Part shown: positions 1-8,076 of the stretch, piece after piece
How the letters are laid out: each line of letters begins with the position of its first letter
How positions within the stretch are numbered: the stretch's first letter is position 1
Assembly: GCA_050289485.1 (NCBI GenBank)
Contig: JBNKFV010000029.1
Coordinates: 248,001 to 312,000 of the forward strand
Length of the DNA: 64,000 bases
DNA from: JBNKFV01 sp050289485
GTDB taxonomy: Bacteria; Pseudomonadota; Gammaproteobacteria; Pseudomonadales; Cellvibrionaceae
Direction: 5' to 3'
Translations under genes and position numbers: made by a program
Notes under the pieces: generated by a model
What the model was told of the DNA's origin: nothing
Databases searched by the model: none
What the model saw: the letters and a program-made list of their open reading frames with translations, nothing else

Positions 1-2
1 TG

Positions 3-1655
3 ACCTTAGAGCGCAGTGAGTTAAAAGAAATTGGCAAGCCCGTCAGACGCATGCTCAGCATTGGCGTGGCGGTATCTCTGCTGCTGATGACGCTAGCCAC
101 CCACTATATTATGCAGCTGGACTGGGCTATATCGGCACTGTTTGGTGCCATTATGGTAGTCACCGGGCCAACCGTCATTATGCCCATGTTGCGAGCCGTA
201 CGACCGCAGCGCAAGATCGCTGACGTTTTGCGTTGGGAGGGTATTGTGATCGATCCTATCGGTGCGTTGATTGCGGTGTTGGTGTTTGAATGGATTGTGG
301 TGCAGCAAAGTACTGCGGCGGTCAGTGAAATTTTTTATGTGTTCGGCAGTACGGTCTTCGTTGGGATGGCCATTGGCGCCGTATCGGGCTACCTGTTTGG
401 CCTGTTGTTACGCCATCATTTTATTCCGGAGCGGCTCACTAACTATGCCGCGCTGGCGAGTGTCTGTCTGGTGTTTGCCGTGTCCGACTCGCTGCTACAT
501 GAATCGGGTTTGCTGGCCGTTACCATTATGGGTATCTGGCTTGCGAATATGCGTGATGTCCATGTTCATTCCATTTTGGAATTCAAAGAAGATCTCACCA
601 TTGTGTTTGTGTCCGCATTATTTATTGTACTGGCTGCGCGACTGGATATCAGTGAATTCCTGGCTTTGGGTTTTAATGGCCTACTGCTGCTGGCAGCTAT
701 GCAGTTTTTAGTGCGACCCATAAAAGTTGCACTTAGTTTTATTGGTACGGATTTTAACTGGCGCGAGAAAGCCCTGGTGGCATGGATTGGGCCCCGGGGT
801 ATAGTTGCCGCTGCGGTATCTGTGGTGTTTGCCCTGAAGCTGGAAAACGTGGGCTTAAATGGTGCCGATAAATTAGTGCCGCTGGCGTTCATGATTATTA
901 TTGGCACGGTTGTTTTTCAAAGCCTGACAGCCAAGCCTGTCGCCCGCTTACTGAATGTCACCCTGCCAAAGACCCAAGGGGTATTGATTATTGGTGCCAA
1001 TAAATTTTCGATTATGTTGGCGCAAGCCCTGGCCAGAGCCAATATCGAAAGTCTGATTTGCGACACAAGCTGGGATAAATTGCGGGCAGCGCGAATTCTC
1101 GGATTAAAAACCTACTATGGCAATCCCAGTTCTGAGCATGCGTCCAAGCATTTTGATATGACCCCTTATGGCTTTATGACGGGTCTTTCCAACCACTTTG
1201 AATACAATGTCACTCAGGCTAACCGTTACCGGGAAGAATTTGGAACACGGAATGTCTTTATACTGCCACCTAACCAGGCAACCGAAAAAATCAATCGCCA
1301 TGTAGCCAGCGCCCGTCATTCGGGCCGTCTGCTATTTGATGAGCACAGTTCATTCAATGCATTAAAGAAAAAGCTCAATAACGGTTACGTGATTAAAATT
1401 ACCGAGCTGAAAGAAGAATACAAGTACAAACACTGGCTGGAAAAACATCCAGACTCACTCATGTTGTTTCTATTAAAACCCAGTGGCGAGTTGGTATTTA
1501 ACACCATAGACACACCACTTTACGCCGAAACAGGGAGCAAGCTGTTTTATTTATCTAGCAACGGTGAAGTTAAAGATCCCGATAATAATACGGATGGAAA
1601 ATCCCAAACTAAACATCCGGGCTCAAGGAACCCGGAGTTGCTTGATGCCCCTTGA
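3..1655 (+). CDS. Cation/proton antiporter, CPA family, with C-terminal nucleotide-binding-like domain (5' partial)
   Basis: The reading frame is already open at the first bases, so the true start lies before the window; an internal ATG at 51 is not the start. About 550 residues are visible. The N-terminal ~300 are strongly hydrophobic, with several membrane segments and motifs typical of NhaP-like Na+/H+ exchangers (TGPTVIMPMLR near residue 60, WIGPRGIVAAAVS near 260). From about residue 320 a soluble Rossmann-like region begins (GVLIIGANKFSIMLAQALA), resembling the TrkA-N/RCK modules that gate K+ or Na+ exchangers; the canonical glycine pattern is imperfect. The role, proton-coupled Na+ or K+ export at the inner membrane, is inferred from family. 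The ion cannot be told from sequence. The next gene is 550 bp away, so no operon partner is visible downstream. Confidence 0.85.
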   Translation, partial: TLERSELKEIGKPVRRMLSIGVAVSLLLMTLATHYIMQLDWAISALFGAIMVVTGPTVIMPMLRAVRPQRKIADVLRWEGIVIDPIGALIAVLVFEWIVVQQSTAAVSEIFYVFGSTVFVGMAIGAVSGYLFGLLLRHHFIPERLTNYAALASVCLVFAVSDSLLHESGLLAVTIMGIWLANMRDVHVHSILEFKEDLTIVFVSALFIVLAARLDISEFLALGFNGLLLLAAMQFLVRPIKVALSFIGTDFNWREKALVAWIGPRGIVAAAVSVVFALKLENVGLNGADKLVPLAFMIIIGTVVFQSLTAKPVARLLNVTLPKTQGVLIIGANKFSIMLAQALARANIESLICDTSWDKLRAARILGLKTYYGNPSSEHASKHFDMTPYGFMTGLSNHFEYNVTQANRYREEFGTRNVFILPPNQATEKINRHVASARHSGRLLFDEHSSFNALKKKLNNGYVIKITELKEEYKYKHWLEKHPDSLMLFLLKPSGELVFNTIDTPLYAETGSKLFYLSSNGEVKDPDNNTDGKSQTKHPGSRNPELLDAP

Positions 1656-2205
1656 CGGGGACGGCTCCTGTTACCGACTCAAGTTCAGCTGCACATTCAA
1701 TTCCACCACTTGCACCCAAGCGGCTGCTATAAACCCGGATACCGTTAAAGATTTCTCTGGCTATAGGCCCCTTGAGCACGCGAAACCGGTATGTGGGCAC
1801 CCAACTTTTCGAATCGAGTCCCTTAGGATGCGGGTTTCTACACAAACTAAAACACGTGAACACCCCATCAGGCAGATGACGCAAGCCGTTAAAGGCGCTA
1901 ACCTATTCGTTATAACGTTTACGGTGTATCGGTATCGCATCCGGCGAACAAGCAAACGGCTGACGTAGGTCACCCATAAATTCAAAGTGCGTCGATTTTA
2001 AACAAACGATCGGTTGGAGAATACATAAGAAATCCAGCGTGTTCTCCACGATTTTTGAAAAGCTCAAGCATGACAACAATGCCAGGCTCTTTGCTATAGA
2101 GGTTTCACCTATGCAGCTCACCTCGTCTTGCCGTCAAGCTAATTCCTACTTCACTATTTTCAGTGCTTTCCCTGGTGCTGTCCCCGCACGGAAGAGGCAA
2201 ATCTA
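1656..2205. other. 550 bp gap without a supported gene
   Basis: Short open frames exist on both strands, but none has a plausible ribosome-binding site, recognisable motifs or family resemblance. A CCGGG...CCCGG inverted repeat sits at the very end of the antiporter gene but has no T-run. The last ~20 bp (GGAAGAGG before the ATG at 2206) supply the ribosome-binding site of the sensor kinase. I see nothing else interpretable here. Confidence 0.5.
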
Positions 2206-4638
2206 ATGTTTGGAAAACAGTGGTTGTGGCTGTTTCTAGCACTCTTTCTGCTAAACAGTGCGCCCGTACAGGCAGATACCCCGCTCGCGTCCTGGCGAGA
2301 AGAGCTCGTCAGGGTGAGGCAACTGGCAGAAAATGATATTCCCCAGTCCTATGAGCAGGCCAAGCAATTACAAACTGATATCCCCGCGCTAGCGACAGTG
2401 TCTGACCGGGTTCAGTTATTGAACCTGTTGGCCCGAATTGAGCTCTACGGCGCACGCACCGAACAGGCGTCCCAGCATGTGTATGAGGCACTGACTCTCT
2501 CGAGTGAGGCGGGAGATAAGATTGGTCAGGCTGAATCGGCACTCAACCAGGTGTTTGTAGCCGTGCATACCGCCGATATTGACGAGATGATTGCGGCCGG
2601 CGAGCTGGCCATGAGCGCACTGGAAGATATCCACAGAGTAGACCTGCAAAGCGAAGCCATATTGCGTACGGCCATGCTCTACCAGCGCCTTGGTCGCGTT
2701 GAAGACTCTTTTGAGCTGGCTCTCAAAGGGATGGAATTGGCCAAAGAAGCCGCTAACCCTCTGTCGCTTATGTATGCCCATCATGGGCTGGCTCTTGCCT
2801 ACGCACAAAATGGTCAACCCAACGTTGCGCTAGAGCATTACCAACAGATGGTCACGCAGGCGCAGGCCGCGAATTCTTCTATTTGGGAGGCCTTCGCACT
2901 TTTTGGAGTAGGCGCACTCAGCATTAATCTGGGAGATGCAGTAGCGGGCGAGGCCTTCCTGCAAAAAGGGGTGGAGTTGTGCCGGCGCATAGGCGCGCCT
3001 TTTTGTGTGGCCCAGGGCCTGTTTCATCAGGTTACCCACCTGAGGGCCGAGGGCCATTATGCCGAGGCGTTAACGCTGCTAAATGAGATTGTCGCCATTT
3101 ATGAACGTTATCCCAACGTAATAGCCCTCTGGTGGACATTGGATGCGCGCAGTGCCAGCTTGCAGGCACTCGGTGAGTTGGAAGCCGCGCGGCAGGATGT
3201 CGAGAGGGGTTATAAGCTGGCGCTAGACATAGGCTTACCCCAGTATGCTATTAACAGTACCCGGCGTCGGGCCGCGCTTGCCGCAGCTCGAGGGGACTAT
3301 CAACGGGCCTATGAGTACAGAATTGATGCTGCAGAAAAAGAAGCGCAGGCGGAAGAGGTTAACTCCAGCGAGCGAGTGATGAAGCTGGCGGAACGTTATG
3401 AAACCGAGAGTAAACAGCGACGCATTCGCGAGCTGACAAGACAGAGTGAACGGGATACCGCGCAGCGGCGACTGTTGGTCGTCATCTTGAGCGCCACCAC
3501 CACGCTCCTGGTCGGGGGCGGCTGGTTTCTGTGGCAGCTGCGCCATTCCCACCGCCTGTTGCAAACCAGTTACAACCGCTTGCAGCGAATGCAAAACTAC
3601 CAGCAGGCCATTCTCGATGCGCTGCCTGATTTTTTGTTTGAACTGGGAGCGGATGGGCGTTACTACGGTTTTCACTCTTTGAGTGCCGGCATGCTGCCCG
3701 GCCCGCCAGAAAAACTGATTGGGAAAACCGTATTTGACACACTGCCGCCCGACGCAGCTGAAGTCTGTATGGCGGCATTAAAAGAGGCGGAAGATAAGGG
3801 TACTTCTTTCGGCAAGCAAATTCAGCTGACCCTGGCGTCGAAACAGACCTGGTTTGAGATGTCTGTTGCCCGCAAACAGGGGGATATACCGCGATATATC
3901 GTGCTGTCCCGTGATATCACGCGCCTTAAGGAAATCGAGCGCTCGCTGACAGAATCCTATGTCGAATTGCGGGAGCTGGCTGCCAGTGAGGAGTCCGCGC
4001 GGGAACAGGAGCGACAGCGCATTTCACGGGAGTTGCACGATGAATTGGGGCAGATGCTCACGGCAATTCGCCTGGAAACCTCCATGCTCAAACTCCAATT
4101 CTCCCCGGGCGATCAGCAATTCCAGAGCAAGGTGGCACACATTGTCTCGCTGGTTGATCACACCATTGGCGAAGTGCGCAATGTCGTGAATCTGCTGCGC
4201 CCGGTTGCACTGGAACGGGGTATTGTCGATGCCCTGGAGTGGATGGCGGATGACTTCGAATCCTACAGTGGCATTCATTGCGAATTGTCCATTGGTGAAG
4301 GGCAAATTAACAAAATGGAGGGCGCATACGCCATTGCCTTGTTTCGTATTGCCCAAGCCTCGTTGACCAACGTGGTGCGGCATTCGGGAGCAGATACCGT
4401 TCAAATAGGGCTGGAGCAGGTCGGCGGAGATTATTGCCTGACAATATCTGATAACGGCAGGGGCTTTGATACAGCAATGCAGAAGGAGAAGTCTACCGGC
4501 CTGCTAGGCATCCGCGAGCGGGTAAGCCGGCTCAATGGTCGCCTGACTATGGATAGTGCACCAGGTCGGGGTGTGAGGTTGAAGGTTTGCCTGCCAGTCC
4601 CAGAATCATCATATGACGACACAAAAATCAATGAATGA
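2206..4638 (+). CDS. Sensor histidine kinase, NarL/UhpB type, with periplasmic TPR region and PAS domain
   Basis: The 810-residue protein starts with a signal-peptide-like segment (residues 1-24, ending VQADT). A long helical region with TPR character follows (~30-400), then one membrane segment (~423-443), a PAS domain (~465-580), a HisKA_3 dimerisation helix with phospho-acceptor His611 in the RELHDELGQ motif, and an HATPase domain ending with DNGRGFD and GLLGIRERV signatures. This is the classical architecture of kinases that phosphorylate LuxR/FixJ-type regulators. The TPR part probably senses or docks a periplasmic ligand or protein; this is inference. The cognate regulator is encoded 103 bp downstream on the same strand. 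The start is supported by GGAAGAGG just upstream. Confidence 0.92.
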   Translation: MFGKQWLWLFLALFLLNSAPVQADTPLASWREELVRVRQLAENDIPQSYEQAKQLQTDIPALATVSDRVQLLNLLARIELYGARTEQASQHVYEALTLSSEAGDKIGQAESALNQVFVAVHTADIDEMIAAGELAMSALEDIHRVDLQSEAILRTAMLYQRLGRVEDSFELALKGMELAKEAANPLSLMYAHHGLALAYAQNGQPNVALEHYQQMVTQAQAANSSIWEAFALFGVGALSINLGDAVAGEAFLQKGVELCRRIGAPFCVAQGLFHQVTHLRAEGHYAEALTLLNEIVAIYERYPNVIALWWTLDARSASLQALGELEAARQDVERGYKLALDIGLPQYAINSTRRRAALAAARGDYQRAYEYRIDAAEKEAQAEEVNSSERVMKLAERYETESKQRRIRELTRQSERDTAQRRLLVVILSATTTLLVGGGWFLWQLRHSHRLLQTSYNRLQRMQNYQQAILDALPDFLFELGADGRYYGFHSLSAGMLPGPPEKLIGKTVFDTLPPDAAEVCMAALKEAEDKGTSFGKQIQLTLASKQTWFEMSVARKQGDIPRYIVLSRDITRLKEIERSLTESYVELRELAASEESAREQERQRISRELHDELGQMLTAIRLETSMLKLQFSPGDQQFQSKVAHIVSLVDHTIGEVRNVVNLLRPVALERGIVDALEWMADDFESYSGIHCELSIGEGQINKMEGAYAIALFRIAQASLTNVVRHSGADTVQIGLEQVGGDYCLTISDNGRGFDTAMQKEKSTGLLGIRERVSRLNGRLTMDSAPGRGVRLKVCLPVPESSYDDTKINE

Positions 4639-4741
4639 CAATTACTTAAAAGTGGGAATCGTCGTAGCGTGAAGCTTGCTCGACTCCCGAATTTGAAATT
4701 GTTAATGCAATATCGGACCTGAGCTTAAGAGCGTATACAAC

Positions 4742-5401
4742 GTGGAAAATAAACCCGTTAGAATTTTGATTGCTGATGATCATCCCATTGTACGCGATGC
4801 GTTAAAAAATCTGCTTACCGGGAATGGGAATGGGATGTCTATTGCCGCTGAAGCCGAGTGTGGCACCGAGGTGCTGGAACTGCTCGGCAGTGCGGAATAC
4901 GATTTATTGATTCTCGATATGTCCATGCCGGGAGCGCCTACCGGTCCTGAGCTGATTGAAGCGGTTGTCACGAGCAGGAAGAATGTCCCGCCTATACTGG
5001 TGTTCAGCATGTCCGACGAGGCACGTCTTGTCTCTGATGCGCTACAGGCAGGAGCCTCCGGTTATATTACCAAAGACAGTGATCCGGCGATGATTATCGA
5101 GGCGATTAGAAAGGTGGCAGGCAAGGGCAAGTATGTCAGTCCCCATCTCGCCGAGAAAGTCCTGTTTGGGCAAGTGTCGCAGGAGACTGATCCGCCGCCG
5201 CAAGAATTGCTGTCCAAACGTGAGTACGAGGTGTTTTTAAAACTGCTGGATGGCAAATCGTCGGAGCAGATTGCCGAGGAGTTGTTTATCAGCCGGCAAA
5301 CCGTGGGCACCCACAAGTCGCGCCTGATGGATAAGCTGGGTTTGCACAATAATATCGACATTATCCGTTATGCTGCAAGGTGCGGCCTGATTTCTCTTTA
5401 G
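4742..5401 (+). CDS. Response regulator, LuxR/FixJ (NarL) family
   Basis: A 219-residue two-domain regulator. The receiver domain (1-120) has the acidic pair Asp12-Asp13, phospho-acceptor Asp59 (LLILDMSMPG) and the conserved Lys in YITKDSD. The C-terminal ~65 residues form a LuxR-type helix-turn-helix (LSKREYEVFLKLLDGKSSEQIAEE, then SRQTVGTHKSRLMDKL). The start codon is GTG with a weak ribosome-binding site, so a slightly different start is possible. It is almost certainly the partner of the upstream TPR-PAS kinase: same strand, matching kinase class. Targets are unknown. The perfect palindrome at 5554-5571 and the c-di-GMP gene at 5670 are the nearest candidates. Confidence 0.9.
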   Translation: MENKPVRILIADDHPIVRDALKNLLTGNGNGMSIAAEAECGTEVLELLGSAEYDLLILDMSMPGAPTGPELIEAVVTSRKNVPPILVFSMSDEARLVSDALQAGASGYITKDSDPAMIIEAIRKVAGKGKYVSPHLAEKVLFGQVSQETDPPPQELLSKREYEVFLKLLDGKSSEQIAEELFISRQTVGTHKSRLMDKLGLHNNIDIIRYAARCGLISL

Positions 5402-5553
5402 CGGGCACCCCTTCGTACCTGAACTCCGCCGCTAACCCGGCGCCAATTAAGGTTTACCCCTCCCCCCGCCCAGCCTCGCTTTTCCCGGCTATTTGAAGAT
5501 CACGACGACGGCACTGTGCATCTGGTGCAAGCCGCGTTTAATGGAACGCACCT

Positions 5554-5571
5554 TGTCGTCTTAAGACGACA
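5554..5571. promoter_or_regulatory. Perfect 18 bp palindrome upstream of the GGDEF/EAL gene
   Basis: TGTCGTCTTAAGACGACA is a perfect inverted repeat in the 268 bp gap between the response-regulator stop and the GGDEF/EAL start, about 100 bp before that start. It has no T-run and no loop, so it looks like a dimer-binding operator rather than a terminator. Which regulator binds it is unknown. The adjacent LuxR-type regulator is one candidate by position only. Confidence 0.5.
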
Positions 5572-5669
5572 GGAGAATCAATAAGAGCACATTAAATCCC
5601 TCTGTAGAAAAGTGGATACTGGCTTCGGCAGGGATAAAACCGTTGACCTCCAGTATGCAGGAGTGAACT

Positions 5670-7580
5670 ATGGACATCCGAAGCAAGACGATTGGCTTTT
5701 ATATCCTGACAATAGTCTTGGGTACGGCCTTTTTCCTATCACTTTATTGGTCGGAAGAGAAAGCCGGGCGTGACCTGGATAAGTTGCTGAATTTCAATAT
5801 TCCTCTCCTGGAGGAGATTACCACTATTGAAACTGCCCTCGTTGAAAACGAACTCAACCTTCGTGAATACCAGCTCGGCGCTGATTTGATGTCGCTGGGC
5901 GAGTGGCAGCACGGGGAATTTCAGCTTGCCAAGAGCGTTGCACGGCTCGGTGCCTACCTGCCGCGACTGCCCACCGTGACCGAAATAAGCCGGCATGTCG
6001 AGGAAATGCAGCGGTTGCAGCAGCAGCTGGAGAATACCCACCCCTTGACCCAGGCCGATCAGGCATTGTTGGCGCGGATTGCTGAAAAACGCCGCGCGGT
6101 TCCTCCGCTACTTGAACGCCTACAACAATATCTGCATAGCGAGTTGTCGGGTACATCCAATAGCAATACTAACCGTGCCGCAGAAACCAAAATGCTGCTT
6201 TTGCTATTCGGCCTGTTAGGGGTGGTCTTTGTCGCGCCCTTGACGGTTTACCTCAGGCGTTCTGTTGTCCAGGCAGAGCAGCACACCTTTCTTTCCTCCC
6301 ACGACCCGCTCACTGCGCTGCCGAATCGCCAGCAGTTTGAACATACTGCCGATCAATTGGCTCACTCTAAGGTTACGCAGGTAATAGGCCTGATCAAACT
6401 GGATCAGTTCAAAATGGTAACGGCAGGGCACGGTTATGACGTGGGCGATGTGATTATTCAGCAGGCGGCGGCCAGAATTCTGGAGCGACTGCCCCGCTCT
6501 GCCCGCCTGTTTCGGTTTGACGGGCCGAGGTTTGGGGTAACCCTGCCGTTTGATAAACATGAACAGTGGCTGGCTGACATATGCACGGCGTTTGAGCGGC
6601 CACTAACCGTTAACGGTGCGGGGTTTTATGTGACCGTGAGCGTGGGTTACTGTATTTCCCCTGATGATGGCGAGAGTGGGCATAGTCTGATAAAGAATGC
6701 CGACGCCAGCCTCGTCTCGATCGGTAGTCATGGCGGCAATAAATGCCAGCACTATACCCATAAGCTGGCAAAGCAGGAACAATCCTTGATGCTGATGAAA
6801 AGCCAGTTGCGTCAAGCGCTGGTTAATGATGAATTGCTGCTCCACTACCAACCTCAAGTTGACGCGAATACCGGCAAATTGATTGGTATGGAGGCGCTGC
6901 TGCGCTGGCAGCATCCACAGTTGGGGAATGTGTCGCCACGGGACTTTATTCCGTTGGCGGAACAGAGTGGCCTGATTGCGGCTATCGGCGAATGGGTCAT
7001 TCGCGAAGCCTGTTTCCAGATTCAGCGCTGGCAGCGGCAATTTGGTGAGGCCTGCGTGATTGCTGTGAACGTCTCCCCGCGGCAATTCCTGCACCATAAT
7101 TTCCTCAACATGGTAACCACCATTCTGAAAGATACCGGTGTATCCCCATCACTGCTTGAGCTCGAAATCACTGAAAATGTCACGATGGAGAACGCCGAGT
7201 ACTGCATCAGCGTTATGCACGAGCTCAAACGCCTGGGTGTGCAGTTGTCTATTGATGACTTCGGCACAGGTTTCTCCTCCATGAATTACCTGAAACGATT
7301 CTGCATTGATAAATTGAAAATTGACAAGAGCTTTGTACGCGATCTGGCCGTGAGCCCGAAAGATGAGGCAATTGTCAGGACCATTATCGACCTGGCTCAC
7401 AACCTTGGGCTCATGGTGGTGGCGGAGGGGGTGGAAACCGATGCGCAGCGCCTGCTATTACGTCGCTACGACTGCGAGGTGTTACAGGGTTATCTGATAA
7501 GCCATCCGCAGCCGGCGGTGGAACTGAGTCATTTCTTCCAGGCGTGCGAACGCAACGAACAGGTTCGTCGCACCGCATAG
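5670..7580 (+). CDS. Membrane-anchored GGDEF-EAL protein; degenerate GGDEF, intact EAL phosphodiesterase
   Basis: The 636-residue protein has two membrane segments (~8-28 and ~172-195) enclosing a ~140-residue helical periplasmic sensor region, then a GGDEF-like and an EAL domain. The GGDEF signature is replaced by DGPRF (Asp284-Phe288), so cyclase activity is unlikely, although the domain may still bind GTP. The EAL domain keeps its key motifs: EALLRW at residue 408, NVSPRQF, ELEITEN, DDFGTG, KIDKSFV, VAEGVET and QGYLISHP. It should therefore hydrolyse c-di-GMP to pGpG at the inner membrane, lowering c-di-GMP. ATG at 5670 is preceded by a reasonable GCAGGAG. A second, decayed EAL gene follows directly. 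Confidence 0.92.
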   Translation: MDIRSKTIGFYILTIVLGTAFFLSLYWSEEKAGRDLDKLLNFNIPLLEEITTIETALVENELNLREYQLGADLMSLGEWQHGEFQLAKSVARLGAYLPRLPTVTEISRHVEEMQRLQQQLENTHPLTQADQALLARIAEKRRAVPPLLERLQQYLHSELSGTSNSNTNRAAETKMLLLLFGLLGVVFVAPLTVYLRRSVVQAEQHTFLSSHDPLTALPNRQQFEHTADQLAHSKVTQVIGLIKLDQFKMVTAGHGYDVGDVIIQQAAARILERLPRSARLFRFDGPRFGVTLPFDKHEQWLADICTAFERPLTVNGAGFYVTVSVGYCISPDDGESGHSLIKNADASLVSIGSHGGNKCQHYTHKLAKQEQSLMLMKSQLRQALVNDELLLHYQPQVDANTGKLIGMEALLRWQHPQLGNVSPRDFIPLAEQSGLIAAIGEWVIREACFQIQRWQRQFGEACVIAVNVSPRQFLHHNFLNMVTTILKDTGVSPSLLELEITENVTMENAEYCISVMHELKRLGVQLSIDDFGTGFSSMNYLKRFCIDKLKIDKSFVRDLAVSPKDEAIVRTIIDLAHNLGLMVVAEGVETDAQRLLLRRYDCEVLQGYLISHPQPAVELSHFFQACERNEQVRRTA

Positions 7581-8053
7581 TTGTTTGATAAGCCTATGGG
7601 CTTTCATCTTAAAGTGGATAAGTGTACCGGCATAAGGTCGTTCGCGTATGACCGCGCCTGTGAGGAACCCTGGTTCAAAGAAACCTCACCGTGTCATTCC
7701 CCCTTGGTATTTATGCGCCCGCATTTTCCAACCGCCTGGCTGGGTATAGAAATCACCGAAAGCCTGTTACTCGACGATCAGCCTATTGTATTGAATGCGC
7801 TGCACAAGTTGCGGCGGGCCGGGGTAACGGTAGCATTGGATGATTTTGGCACTGATTATTCGGCCATGGGTTACCTGAAAAAAAATTCCCGACTGACTAC
7901 CTGAAAATCGACTAGTCTTTAGCGTGCAATATGACCGTGTACGAAAATGATTGGGCCATTGCCGAAACAATTGTGATTATGGCGCAACGTCTGGGAATGG
8001 AACGTATTGCATTGTCGGTAAACGGCAAATCGGAATTATTAATAAACTATTAA
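7581..8053 (+). pseudogene. Decayed EAL-domain gene remnant (frameshift plus in-frame stop)
   Basis: Frame 1 carries EAL-domain hallmarks from about 7736 (WLGIEITESLLLDDQ, then VALDDFGTDYSAMGYLKK) but ends at 7904 after an A-run near 7880. Shifting frame at that run restores the next EAL motif as DYLKID, immediately followed by a TAG stop where the conserved KIDKSF lysine should be. The same frame then continues as NDWAIAETIVIMAQRLGM..IA, matching the helix before VAEGVE, until TAA at 8051-8053. The N-terminal half of the domain (EALLRW, NVSPRQF) is missing. This is clearly a broken, truncated phosphodiesterase gene, perhaps a decayed tandem paralogue of the upstream gene. Confidence 0.8.
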
Positions 8054-8076
8054 GATAGAGCGAGATGGTTATACCT

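Noticed and set aside
1564..1968. 134-codon plus-strand frame overlapping the antiporter end and the following gap
   Set aside because: Overlaps a well-supported coding region in another frame, has no ribosome-binding site and shows no family features.
4715..4725. CTTAAG at about 4720 as a third PmrA-type box
   Set aside because: No second half-site exists at 5 bp spacing.
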